A stretch of DNA of 58,089 nucleotides, taken from the NCBI GenBank assembly GCA_020062665.1, contig JAGUVW010000039.1, forward strand, positions 1-58,089, given 5' to 3'. Below, piece by piece: positions 37,689-46,172 of this stretch. Position 1 is the stretch's first letter; each line of letters begins with the position of its first letter. The DNA is from Pseudomonadales bacterium. GTDB taxonomy: Bacteria; Pseudomonadota; Gammaproteobacteria; Pseudomonadales; Ketobacteraceae. Under the pieces are notes generated by a model. It was not told where the DNA came from. It did no database searches and saw only the letters and a program-made list of their open reading frames with translations. The position numbers and the translations under genes were made by a program.

Positions 37689-37964
37689 CGCTGGGACCTC
37701 AAAAGCTTATTGTGATTATTCCTTTTGCCCCCACGAAGGCCCTAAACTTCCTTGGCCAATCGGTTTGGTCGTCATCGAACGTGTTTTTGTATTCGTTGAT
37801 GCAAGTGTAAATTCAATCGACACCGACGTGCCAATGGCAACTTTCAAAACTGTTAAGAGTGTCAAAATTTGTCGCAAAAGGCTGATCAGTGCGTGAGCGA
37901 TGTCGCACATTCGGGTCGAAGAGTGACCAGTCTTGTCAATGATGTTGCGCGAGGGGCAATGGGC

Positions 37965-38756
37965 ATGACACAGCAGGGCAGCCTTCAGGATCGTAATTTC
38001 GATGACCTGGCGGATCAGTTCGCGCGGCGGGTCTATGGTGGCACCAAGGGCCTGATTCGCCTGCAATTGCTGGAACGGGATCTGCGCGAGGCTCTGCCGA
38101 ACCTGTATGACCCCCTGTCTCCACGCCTGAGCATTCTGGATGCCGGCGGTGGGGAAGGGCAGTTCAGCCGTGCGCTGGCCCGTCTTGGGCACCGGGTGAC
38201 GCTGTGGGATCTGTCGGCCGAGATGGTACGTCGGGCCCAGGCCCAGGTCGAGGCGGAAGGGCTTGCTGATGTCATGACCTGTCGTCAGGGCTCAGTGCAG
38301 GATTTGCCGCCCGGTGGCCATGACCTGGTGCTGTTCCATGCGGTGCTGGAGTGGGTGGCCGATCCGTTTGCCGTGCTGCAGCAGGTCATTGCGCAGGTGC
38401 GGGAGGGGGGCACCCTTTCCGTGATGTTCTATAATCGCCATTCCACTATTTTTCGCAGCGTATTGCGGGGTTTTCTGCGCAAGATCCTGGACGGTGACAT
38501 TCGCGGCAAGGGCAAGGGGCTAACCCCCATCAGCCCCCTGGAGCCGGACGAAGTGCTGGGTTGGCTGCAGGCGGCCGGGTTCCAGATCCAGGTGCGCAGC
38601 GGCGTCCGGGTATTCCACGACTACCTGCATCACGACGTGCGCAACAAGGTGGATGAGCAGGAATTGCTGGCGCTGGAGGCGGATTACAGTCGCCGGGAAC
38701 CCTACCGTTCGCTGGCCCGTTACTACCACGTGGTGGCCCACAAGAAGGAGTGTTAA
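37965..38756 (+). CDS. cmoM: tRNA 5-carboxymethoxyuridine methyltransferase CmoM
   Basis: A 263-residue SAM methyltransferase that makes the methyl ester mcmo5U at the wobble position of certain tRNAs. The protein aligns closely with E. coli CmoM (SmtA): LQDRNFDDLADQFARRVYG at the start, the SAM motif ILDAGGGEGQFSRALA, VLFHAVLEWVADP, SVMFYNRHS, and SGVRVFHDYL near the end. The ATG at 37965 has GAGGGG eight bases upstream; an in-frame extension to 37869 lacks such a site. It is 2 bp from the DUF1499 gene, which begins before any terminator. The 276-bp gap upstream shows nothing else clear. Confidence 0.94.
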   Translation: MTQQGSLQDRNFDDLADQFARRVYGGTKGLIRLQLLERDLREALPNLYDPLSPRLSILDAGGGEGQFSRALARLGHRVTLWDLSAEMVRRAQAQVEAEGLADVMTCRQGSVQDLPPGGHDLVLFHAVLEWVADPFAVLQQVIAQVREGGTLSVMFYNRHSTIFRSVLRGFLRKILDGDIRGKGKGLTPISPLEPDEVLGWLQAAGFQIQVRSGVRVFHDYLHHDVRNKVDEQELLALEADYSRREPYRSLARYYHVVAHKKEC

Positions 38757-38758
38757 GC

Positions 38759-39493
38759 ATGGAAAAATTCTTCAAACTGCTGCCCGTTCTGCTGGTGCTG
38801 GCAGTCGCTGTGGCCTGGCTGTTCCCGCTGGCGGCGCTGGGAACCCGGTTTGGCTGGTGGCAGTTCCAGACAGCCTTTGCCCTGCTGGGAGGTGCGGCGC
38901 TGAGTGCCGCCATCCTGCTGGCGCTGTCCGGGGTGGGCATCCTGCTGGCGATCGCCCGCAATAACGACAAGGCCAAGCATCGCGCTGCGCTGATCGCTGC
39001 GGTGGTGCTGCTGCCCCTGGGTGTTGTGTTCTACTTTGGCGTCAAGGCCGGCCAGGTGCCCCAGATCCACGATATCTCCACCGATCAGCAGAACCCGCCC
39101 GCGTTCAATGCGCTGCTGGCCCAGCGCCCGGCCAGCGCCAATCCCCTGAACTACACGCCCGAAATTGCGGCCCTACAGGCCAAGGCCTATCCCCAGATCC
39201 AGCCGCTGTTTATGGCCGCGCCCCTGGGTGATGTCGTCAGCCGGGTGGCCCAGGTGGCAGAGACGCTGGGCTGGCAGGTGGTGAGCGTGGATGCCGCCAA
39301 CGGCATCGTCGAGGCCACTGATACCTCGTTCTGGTTCGGTTTTGTGGATGATGTGGCAGTGCGCCTGACCCTGGTCGATGGCAAGACCCGCGTCGACGTG
39401 CGTTCGGTCAGCCGGGTGGGCCGCAGCGACATCGGCAAGAATGCCCAGCGCATCGAAGCCTTTTTGCAGCACATGGCAGCATCCGGCACCTGA
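38759..39493 (+). CDS. DUF1499 membrane protein
   Basis: A 244-residue protein with three hydrophobic segments in the first ~100 residues (about 6-24, 40-66 and 76-96), then a soluble DUF1499 domain: YPQIQPLFMAAPLGDVVSRV, GWQVVSVDAANGIVEATDTS, FWFGFVDDVAVRLT and DVRSVSRVGRSDIGKNAQRI. Function is unknown; DUF1499 proteins are widespread in proteobacteria. AAGGAG lies eight bases before the ATG, overlapping the end of cmoM, so the two are co-translated. Confidence 0.87.
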   Translation: MEKFFKLLPVLLVLAVAVAWLFPLAALGTRFGWWQFQTAFALLGGAALSAAILLALSGVGILLAIARNNDKAKHRAALIAAVVLLPLGVVFYFGVKAGQVPQIHDISTDQQNPPAFNALLAQRPASANPLNYTPEIAALQAKAYPQIQPLFMAAPLGDVVSRVAQVAETLGWQVVSVDAANGIVEATDTSFWFGFVDDVAVRLTLVDGKTRVDVRSVSRVGRSDIGKNAQRIEAFLQHMAASGT

Positions 39494-39541
39494 TTCCGTC
39501 TGGCAGGCTGGAAAGAAGGGGCTATGCTTAGCGAAAGCCCG

Positions 39542-39573
39542 CCGCTAATCCAACAATTACAAATGGTTAGCGG
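39542..39573 (+). promoter_or_regulatory. Inverted repeat in leader of GGDEF/EAL gene
   Basis: CCGCTAATCC (39542-39551) pairs with GGTTAGCGG (39565-39573), leaving one bulged T, with a ~13-nt loop. It lies 27 bp before the ATG of the c-di-GMP gene and 49 bp after the DUF1499 stop. It could be a weak terminator or a protein-binding site. Confidence 0.35.
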
Positions 39574-39599
39574 GACTCTTTCAGCGGGAAGAACGATAG

Positions 39600-42512
39600 A
39601 TGCCTGCCAGTTCCGGATCCTGGATTGTGAACACCTGTCTGCACAGATGGCTGCTGTGTGTGGCGCTGCTTTTGCCACTGCCTTTGCTGGCGTCCGGCAT
39701 GCTGGGTGGACATCGCATCGTGCTGGATGCCACGGAAACTTCGTATGACGTGGGCAAGCATGCCCGCTATCTGGAAGACACCAACCATCTGCTGAGCGTC
39801 GAGGATTTCATCGCCCACCCGGCAGATTTTTACTGGCGTCCGGGCCGTGCCACCACCCCCAATTTCGGTTACACCACGTCGGCCTACTGGCTGCACTTCA
39901 CCCTGGACAACCTGGACGATTCCTCGGCCTGGCTGCTGGAAATCGGTTACCCGCTGCTGGACGACGTGCAGATTCTGTTTGTGGAACGGGATCGTGTGGT
40001 GCAGCGCATCCAGACCGGCGATCGTCAGGGGTTCGCCCATCGTCCGCTCTACCACCGCTCGTTTCTGACCACGTTGCCCAGCATCAAGGGCAGCGAACTG
40101 GATGTGTACATTCGCGCAGAAACTGCCGGCACCATGGAGATTCCGGTGACCCTGTACCGGGAGATGGCGTTCTGGGAGAAAGAACAGCAATTGCTGGTGG
40201 TGAAGGGCATCTACGCCGGCCTGATTCTGGTGATGGTGCTGTACAACCTCTTCATCTATATCGCGGTGAAGGAAGCCAGCTACCTGTACTACGTCTGTTA
40301 TGCATTCTTCATTCTGGCGTTCCAGTTTTCGCTGGATGGAATGGCCTATCAGTTTCTGTGGCCCACTGCGACGGCCTGGCACGAGGTCAGCTTTCTGCTC
40401 TGCATCGCGTTTGCTTCTGCGTTTCAGAGTCTGTTCACCCATTCCTTTCTGGATTTGCAGCATCGCCTGCCCTGGCTGGACAAGGCATTGATGGGATTGG
40501 TGGTGGTTCTGGTGCTGTGCGCGGCGTTTTCCCTCGGTGGTAACTATGCGCTGATGATCCGCATTGCCGTGGGGCTGGTGTTCCCCATTTCGTTGCTGTG
40601 CTGGATGGCAGGCATGATTCTGTTCGTGCGCGGTGTGGCAGTGGCGCGCTATTTCGTGCTGGGGTGGACGGTGTTTTTTCTCGGCACACTGGCCATGGCG
40701 GCGAGTAAATTCGGACTGCTGCCGATCAATTTTTTCACCAATCACGCCATGCAGATCGGTTCGGCGCTGGAGGTGGTGCTGTTCTCGCTGGCGCTGGCGG
40801 ATCGCATCAATATCGACAAGCGGGAAAAGCTCGCCGCCAAGCAGGAGGCGATCGAAAATCTTGAGCGTTTCAAGGGGCTGTATGACAACGCGATTGAAGG
40901 TATTTTCCAGTGCACGCTGGAGGGCCGCTTCATCAGTGCCAATCCCTCGATGGCACAGTTCATGGGGTATGCATCGCCGGAGGATTTCATCACCCATGTC
41001 ACCGACAAGGGGCCGCAGGCATTCATGGATCCCACCCTGTACCATGAATTCCGTCGCGCGGTGTTGAACAAGGGACAGGTGCTGAATTTCGAAGCTCAAG
41101 GGCGGCGGCGGGATGGCCGGCCGTTCTGGTTTTCGCTGTCGGCCAAGATGGTGAAGGCGATGAATCGGGGCCAGTCACTGATCGAAGGCTTTGTGGTGGA
41201 CATCACCGAGCGCAAACGCAGTGAGGATCAGCTGCATTTTCTGGCGCGCCATGATCCGCTGACGGGACTGGTGAACCGGCGTGAGTTCGAACACCGTCTG
41301 GATATTGCACTGAGCGAAGCTCACCGCGAGGGCGTGCGTCACAGCCTGCTGTTCATGGATCTGGATCAGTTCAAGCTGGTGAACGATACGTGCGGCCATA
41401 TTGCCGGTGACGAGCTGTTGCGCCAGGTGACATTGCAGATCCAGCAGCAGATGCGCTCCGGTGACACGCTGGCGCGCATGGGTGGAGACGAGTTCGGCGT
41501 ATTGCTGGAGCGCTGCAGTGGCAGCAACGCGGTGCATGTGGCCAACAAAATTCGCACCACCATCCAGGATTTTCGCTTTGTGTGGGACAACAAGATGTTC
41601 ACCCTGGGCGTGAGCATTGGGCTGGTGGCGATCAGCGAGCAGGTGGATTCGGTGAAGGCGCTGCTGAGTCTGGCAGACGCCGCCTGTTACGCGGCCAAGG
41701 ATGCCGGGCGCAATCGCGTGCATGAATATGATCCGTCGGATTCCGAGCTGGTGAGTCAGCAGAACCAGATGCAATGGGCGTCGCGCATCAACCTGGCGCT
41801 GGAGCAAAATGAGTTCGTACTCTACATCCAGCCGATAGTCGCCATTGCGGATAACGAACAGCCGGCCCGGCACTTTGAAGTGCTGGTGCGCCTGAAAAAT
41901 GATGAAGAAATGGTGTTCCCCGGCGCGTTCCTGCCGGCGGCGGAACGCTATAACCTGATGCCGGCGCTGGATCGCTGGGTGGTGCGTCATCTGTTCCAGT
42001 GGATGTCACGCAATCCGCAGAAATTCGAGGAGTGGGAGTTGTGTTCCATTAATCTGTCCGGGCTGACGCTGGGGGACGAGGATTTTGCCGCCTTCCTGCG
42101 TCATCAGTTTGAAACCTATGCCATTCCCCATCACAAGATCTGTTTTGAAATCACCGAAACCATTGCCGTGATCAACCTGGCGAATACACTGCGTTTCATG
42201 GCGGAATTCAAGGCCATCGGTTGCCGTTTTTCGCTGGACGATTTTGGCAGTGGGTTTTCATCGTACGGCTATCTGAAAAACCTGCCGGTGGATTATCTGA
42301 AGATCGATGGTACGTTCGTCAAGGATATCGAAGTGGATGAAATCGATTACGCCATGGTGGAATCCATCAATCGCATCGGCCACGTGATGGGCAAGAAGAC
42401 CATCGGCGAGTTTGTTGAAAATGAACGCATTCTGGCACTGCTGAAGACCATTGGTGTGGACTATGCCCAGGGTTACGGCATTTCCAAACCCATTCCCCTC
42501 GATTCCCTCTGA
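39600..42512 (+). CDS. 7TM-DISM sensor with PAS, GGDEF and EAL domains
   Basis: A 970-residue membrane sensor for c-di-GMP turnover. After a signal-like segment comes a periplasmic DISMED2-like domain (YWLHFTLDNLDDSSAWLLEI), seven membrane helices (about residues 195-400), a PAS domain (~420-535) and GGDEF and EAL domains. The GGDEF motif is intact (628-632) with an inhibitory RxxD site, RSGD, five residues upstream (619-622), so cyclase activity is likely and product-inhibited. The EAL motif is E760-VL, a permitted variant, with DDFGSGFSSYGYLKNLPVDY present, so phosphodiesterase activity is also possible. The stimulus is unknown. Followed 72 bp later by the CHAD-SixA pair. Confidence 0.92.
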   Translation: MPASSGSWIVNTCLHRWLLCVALLLPLPLLASGMLGGHRIVLDATETSYDVGKHARYLEDTNHLLSVEDFIAHPADFYWRPGRATTPNFGYTTSAYWLHFTLDNLDDSSAWLLEIGYPLLDDVQILFVERDRVVQRIQTGDRQGFAHRPLYHRSFLTTLPSIKGSELDVYIRAETAGTMEIPVTLYREMAFWEKEQQLLVVKGIYAGLILVMVLYNLFIYIAVKEASYLYYVCYAFFILAFQFSLDGMAYQFLWPTATAWHEVSFLLCIAFASAFQSLFTHSFLDLQHRLPWLDKALMGLVVVLVLCAAFSLGGNYALMIRIAVGLVFPISLLCWMAGMILFVRGVAVARYFVLGWTVFFLGTLAMAASKFGLLPINFFTNHAMQIGSALEVVLFSLALADRINIDKREKLAAKQEAIENLERFKGLYDNAIEGIFQCTLEGRFISANPSMAQFMGYASPEDFITHVTDKGPQAFMDPTLYHEFRRAVLNKGQVLNFEAQGRRRDGRPFWFSLSAKMVKAMNRGQSLIEGFVVDITERKRSEDQLHFLARHDPLTGLVNRREFEHRLDIALSEAHREGVRHSLLFMDLDQFKLVNDTCGHIAGDELLRQVTLQIQQQMRSGDTLARMGGDEFGVLLERCSGSNAVHVANKIRTTIQDFRFVWDNKMFTLGVSIGLVAISEQVDSVKALLSLADAACYAAKDAGRNRVHEYDPSDSELVSQQNQMQWASRINLALEQNEFVLYIQPIVAIADNEQPARHFEVLVRLKNDEEMVFPGAFLPAAERYNLMPALDRWVVRHLFQWMSRNPQKFEEWELCSINLSGLTLGDEDFAAFLRHQFETYAIPHHKICFEITETIAVINLANTLRFMAEFKAIGCRFSLDDFGSGFSSYGYLKNLPVDYLKIDGTFVKDIEVDEIDYAMVESINRIGHVMGKKTIGEFVENERILALLKTIGVDYAQGYGISKPIPLDSL

Positions 42513-42584
42513 TCCCGCGGCCGGAATTGTGTCCGGCGCTCGTTGGCGTCACAATAGCATGATGATCCTGACGGGATGAATGTC

Positions 42585-43403
42585 ATGCAATTTCACGAAA
42601 CTGTCATCAAGTTGGCCGATGGTTACATCGACGAAGCCATCGCCATTTTGCATCGGGAGCCGTTGGACGAAGAATCGGTTCACGACATCCGTGTGCTGAT
42701 GAAGCGTCTGCGTGGACTGTTGCGGCTATACAGCGACGCCGGACAGCGCGACGTGGTGAAAGAACTCAGTGCGGTGTTGCGGGATGTCGCGCGCACTTTT
42801 GCTGCACAGCGGGATTCCCATGTACTGACGGAAACCCTGCAGGAGATGGCAAGGCGGGCCAGCAAATCCGTGGCGCGGCAGCTGCGTGAGATCCTGCGGG
42901 AACTGGAACAGCAAACGGCGGATGTGCAGCTGGAACTGAGCCCGGACAAGATGGCGGCCGATCTGGTGTGGGTGCGCATGGTCTGGCACGAAAAGTTGCA
43001 AACGGTAAATGAAAAGGAACTGTTCGAAGCGCTGGCCTGCTACTACCGTCGCAACCGCCGGCAGGGCCGTGAAGCGTTGCGACTGCGCGACAAGGCAGTG
43101 CTGCACGACTGGCGCAAGCGAGTGAAATATTTTTATTACCAGCTGTGCGCGGTACCGCCGCAACAGGGTGTTGCCTATCATGAGGACATGGAATCGTTGC
43201 GCCTGCTGGGTTCGCTGCTGGGCAAGGTGCATGATCTGGATGTGCTGGCTGCCTATCTGCGTACAGAAGGCCACGAGAATGAACCCGTGCGGCGTCTGGT
43301 GACCAAGCGTCGAGTACGGCTGGTGAAGAAAATCCGGCGCTTGTACGATGAGCTGTTTTTCCGTTCCACCCGGCAATTTCGCAAGATGATCGAGGCTGCA
43401 TGA
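42585..43403 (+). CDS. CHAD-domain protein
   Basis: A 272-residue cytoplasmic protein made almost wholly of a CHAD domain, an all-helical fold rich in conserved histidines and basic residues that binds inorganic polyphosphate. Seen here: SVHDIRVLMKRLRGLLRLY, RDSHVLTETLQ, LHDWRKRVKYFYYQLCAV, and LGKVHDLDVLAAYLR. An ATG nine bases upstream is also possible. It overlaps the phosphohistidine phosphatase gene by 4 bp. The CHAD-SixA link occurs in other bacteria and suggests a joint role in phosphate or polyphosphate handling; the substrate is unproven. Confidence 0.9.
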   Translation: MQFHETVIKLADGYIDEAIAILHREPLDEESVHDIRVLMKRLRGLLRLYSDAGQRDVVKELSAVLRDVARTFAAQRDSHVLTETLQEMARRASKSVARQLREILRELEQQTADVQLELSPDKMAADLVWVRMVWHEKLQTVNEKELFEALACYYRRNRRQGREALRLRDKAVLHDWRKRVKYFYYQLCAVPPQQGVAYHEDMESLRLLGSLLGKVHDLDVLAAYLRTEGHENEPVRRLVTKRRVRLVKKIRRLYDELFFRSTRQFRKMIEAA

Positions 43404-43894
43404 AGCATCTGACATTGATTCGACATGGAAAATCCAGTTGGGATTGCACATCGTTGCAGGATTTCGAACGGCCGCTCAATGCCAGGGGCTGGCGTGACAG
43501 TCCGCGCATGGCAGATCTGTTTGCGCAGTACGAGTTTTTGCCGGATCAGTGGGTGAGCAGCCATGCCACCCGCGCACTGACGACGGCGCGCATTTTTGCC
43601 CACCATCTGCAGGTGGCGGTGGAGTCCATTTGTGTGAGCGAGGCGGTGTACGAAACCGATGCCGGTTCGTTACTGGAATTTTTGCAGGCCCAGTTTCCGT
43701 CGGCGCGACATATTGTGATGTTTGGTCATAATCCGGGGATGGAAGATCTGGCACAGTCACTGTGCCCGGAGTTTGTTCAGTCGATGCCCACGTGTGCGAT
43801 TGCGCAATTCGCGATGAAGATCAAAAGCTGGAAGGATCTGGCACCGGGCTGCGCGGCGCTGGTGCGGTATGATTATCCGAAGAAGTTTGGGTGA
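43400..43894 (+). CDS. SixA-like histidine phosphatase
   Basis: A 164-residue histidine phosphatase of the SixA branch. The catalytic histidine H9 is in LTLIRHGKSSWD, and the second acid-base region is VMFGHNPGMEDLAQSL. SixA removes phosphate from HPt or phosphocarrier histidines in E. coli; an activity on phosphohistidine or on a polyphosphate-related substrate fits its coupling to the CHAD gene. Palindromic element copy 3 begins 8 nt after the stop. Confidence 0.87.
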   Translation: MKHLTLIRHGKSSWDCTSLQDFERPLNARGWRDSPRMADLFAQYEFLPDQWVSSHATRALTTARIFAHHLQVAVESICVSEAVYETDAGSLLEFLQAQFPSARHIVMFGHNPGMEDLAQSLCPEFVQSMPTCAIAQFAMKIKSWKDLAPGCAALVRYDYPKKFG

Positions 43895-43902
43895 ACGTGC
43901 GG

Positions 43903-44020
43903 GAAGCCGGAAGTGCAGGATTTCTATATCAGGACACGCCGTGAACCCATCCCTGGGGGCTGCTCCGCGGCATCCCTGCCGCAGAGCGTCCTGATATAGA
44001 AATCCTGCACTTCCGGCTTC
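43903..44020 (+). repeat. Variable-arm palindromic element, copy 3
   Basis: Perfect 32-nt inverted arms (43903-43934, 43989-44020) around a 54-nt core (43935-43988). The core matches copies 1 and 2 at 48 of 54 positions; the arms (GAAGCCGG...CAGGA) match neither. Five of the six core differences fall in hairpin B. One is a compensatory A-T to G-C change, and one turns an A-A mismatch into T-A. The apical CATCCCTG of hairpin B is kept, and hairpin A now also has a TCCC loop. It fills the 134-bp space between convergent sixA and bkdB, 8 nt from each stop codon. Confidence 0.9.
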
Positions 44021-44028
44021 TCTCTACT

Positions 44029-45135
44029 CTATCTCACCAGATCATCCATCAACACTCGCAGAAACCGCGCTGCTTCCCCACCCGTTACCACCCGGTGATC
44101 GAAGCTCAAACTCAGCGGCAGAATCCGGTGATTTACGCAGCCTTCGTCGGTCACTACCGCTGATTTATAAATCCTGCCTGCCCCCAGAATCGCCACCTGC
44201 GGCGGCACCACCACAGGATTGCCATAGCGACCGGCGATGGTGCCGTAATTGGACAGTGTCAGCGTAGCGCCGGTCATCTCCTGGGGGGGAATGGTGCGGC
44301 TGCGCACATCGGCACGCAGATGTTCCAGACCACTGCGCAGATCTTCCAGCGAGCGCGCAGTGATATTGCGCAGCACGGGCACGAACAAGCCATCCGGTGT
44401 GTCCACCGCAATGCCCAGATCCACCTTGTCGATCACGCGTACCGTTTCATTGGCGCCGTCGAACCAGGAGTTCAATTGCGGCTCCGCTTTGCAGGCCTGC
44501 GCCAACGCGCGCACGAGGCGCATGGTAATGTCTTCCCCCTTGGGCCAGTGATCGATGTCCACATCGTCGTTGATGGTGACTTTCACAACTTCTGCATGAG
44601 CACGGGCCATGTTCCGGGCCATGGAACGACGCACGCCACGTAGCGCTTTCGCCTCACCCAGATCCTGTTTCAGTTGCGCGGCCTTTTCCACGTCGGCGCT
44701 GGTGATCAGGCCGCTCTTGCCGCTGCCACTTACCTGATTCAAATCCACGTTCAAACGTTTGGCGAGTGCGCGAATGGCAGGTGTGGCCAGTGCGGTGCCA
44801 CCACTCTGGCGGTGGGCGCTGCCGATGATGAATTGGTCTACTTCTGCCACATGCTGGGCGGTCTGCATTTTGCCGACGACAGTGCCAGTGTCTTCCTGCT
44901 GCTCGCCCGCGTATTCCAGCAACGGTTCGCCGATATGGATCAGATCGCCCTCGGCTCCGAAACAGGCGGCAATGGTGCCCGCCTGTGGCGAGGGAATATC
45001 AACGATGGCCTTGGCGGTTTCCACCGATACGATTACCTGATCGATGTTTACCGTGTCGCCGGGGTTGACGTGCCACTGCACGATTTCTGCTTCCTGCAGT
45101 CCTTCCCCCAGATCCGGCAGCTTGAAATATTTCAT
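44029..45135 (-). CDS. bkdB: Branched-chain alpha-keto acid dehydrogenase E2 (lipoamide acyltransferase)
   Basis: A 368-residue E2 component. One lipoyl domain carries the lipoylated lysine K42 in VETAKAIVDIPS. A peripheral-subunit-binding domain follows (ATPAIRALAKRLNVDLNQVS, then GSGKSGLITSADV), then a catalytic acyltransferase domain (MTGATLTLSNYGTIAGRYGN). The active-site motif HxxxDG reads HRVVTG, with T in place of the usual Asp. An upstream in-frame extension exists, but MKYFKLPDLGEG is the standard E2 start and overlaps E1-beta by 4 bp. No E3 gene follows. Confidence 0.94.
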   Translation of the reverse strand: MKYFKLPDLGEGLQEAEIVQWHVNPGDTVNIDQVIVSVETAKAIVDIPSPQAGTIAACFGAEGDLIHIGEPLLEYAGEQQEDTGTVVGKMQTAQHVAEVDQFIIGSAHRQSGGTALATPAIRALAKRLNVDLNQVSGSGKSGLITSADVEKAAQLKQDLGEAKALRGVRRSMARNMARAHAEVVKVTINDDVDIDHWPKGEDITMRLVRALAQACKAEPQLNSWFDGANETVRVIDKVDLGIAVDTPDGLFVPVLRNITARSLEDLRSGLEHLRADVRSRTIPPQEMTGATLTLSNYGTIAGRYGNPVVVPPQVAILGAGRIYKSAVVTDEGCVNHRILPLSLSFDHRVVTGGEAARFLRVLMDDLVR

Positions 45136-46172
45136 GCATACTCCATGGTTTTGATGGCGGTGGCGATGATCTCGTGCACGTCGGGCATGTACAGGTTTTC
45201 GCGCTGGAAGTACGGCATGGGAATATCCAGTCCGTTCACGCGGCCCACCGGTGCTTTTAAAAAGAATAGACCTTTTTCCGCCAGCATCGCCGCAATCTCG
45301 GAGCCTACGCTGCAGTGGCTTACCGCTTCCTGGATGATGACGCAACGGCCGGTCTTTTCCACCGATGCCAGGATGGTGGCATAGTCGATGGGATTCAGCG
45401 TCGCCACGTCGATTACTTCGGCGGATATTCCTTGTTTGTCCAGTTCGCGGGCGGCCTGCAATGTTTCGTGTACGCAGGCGCCCCAGCTGATCAGGGTGAT
45501 GTCGGTGCCGGCTTTCAGCGTGAAGCAGGTGTCCAGCGGCAGTGCAATGCCGTCGTCACGGATTTCCTGTTTCACCATGCGATAGATGCGGCTGGGCTCC
45601 AGGAAAATCACCGGATCGGGATCTTCGATGGCGGCCAGCAGCAAACCATAGGCGCGAGTGGGAGAGGAGGGCACCACCACGCGCAAGCCAGGAATGTGTG
45701 CGAACAATGCTTCGGTGCTTTCGCAATGATGTTCCGGCGCGTGAATGCCGCCGCCGTAAGGTGTGCGCAGTACCATCGGGCAATGCAGGCGGCCCCGCGT
45801 GCGATTGCGCAGGCGTGCGGCGTGGGAAATGATGTGTTCGAAGGTGGCGTAGGCGAATCCCATAAACTGGATTTCCGCCACGGGTTTCAGTCCCTGCGCC
45901 GCCATGCCCACGCTGATGCCGGCGATCAGGGCTTCCGCCAGCGGGGTATCCATCACGCGCTTGCAGCCGAAGCGTTCCTTCAATCCGGCGGTGGCGCGAA
46001 ACACGCCGCCGTTGGTGCCCACATCTTCGCCCAGCACCACCACGTTTTCATCCTGTTCCATCGCCCGCGCCAGCGCCAGATTGACGGCTTCGACCAGTGT
46101 GACCACGTGAGTGGCCGGCTCGCTGCCCGTCGAATGATTGCCGTTGTTGGGAAGGGTTTCTTTAATGCCCAT
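45132..46172 (-). CDS. bkdA2: Branched-chain keto acid dehydrogenase E1 beta subunit
   Basis: A 346-residue transketolase-like E1-beta subunit. It carries NLALARAMEQDENVVVLGED, DTPLAEALIAGISVGMAAQG, AEIQFMGFAYATFEHIISHA, and the C-terminal GRCVIIQEAVSHCSVGSEIA. It forms an alpha2beta2 E1 with the adjacent alpha subunit and supplies part of the thiamine diphosphate site. A strong AGGAGG lies eight bases before the ATG, inside the end of the alpha gene, which it overlaps by 11 bp. Confidence 0.94.
   Translation of the reverse strand: MGIKETLPNNGNHSTGSEPATHVVTLVEAVNLALARAMEQDENVVVLGEDVGTNGGVFRATAGLKERFGCKRVMDTPLAEALIAGISVGMAAQGLKPVAEIQFMGFAYATFEHIISHAARLRNRTRGRLHCPMVLRTPYGGGIHAPEHHCESTEALFAHIPGLRVVVPSSPTRAYGLLLAAIEDPDPVIFLEPSRIYRMVKQEIRDDGIALPLDTCFTLKAGTDITLISWGACVHETLQAARELDKQGISAEVIDVATLNPIDYATILASVEKTGRCVIIQEAVSHCSVGSEIAAMLAEKGLFFLKAPVGRVNGLDIPMPYFQRENLYMPDVHEIIATAIKTMEYA

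Noticed and set aside
43903-44020. Palindromic elements as simple intrinsic terminators
   Set aside because: No T-run follows the arms, the arms are far longer than usual, and the 54-nt core is conserved in sequence. A terminator role may exist but does not explain the core.
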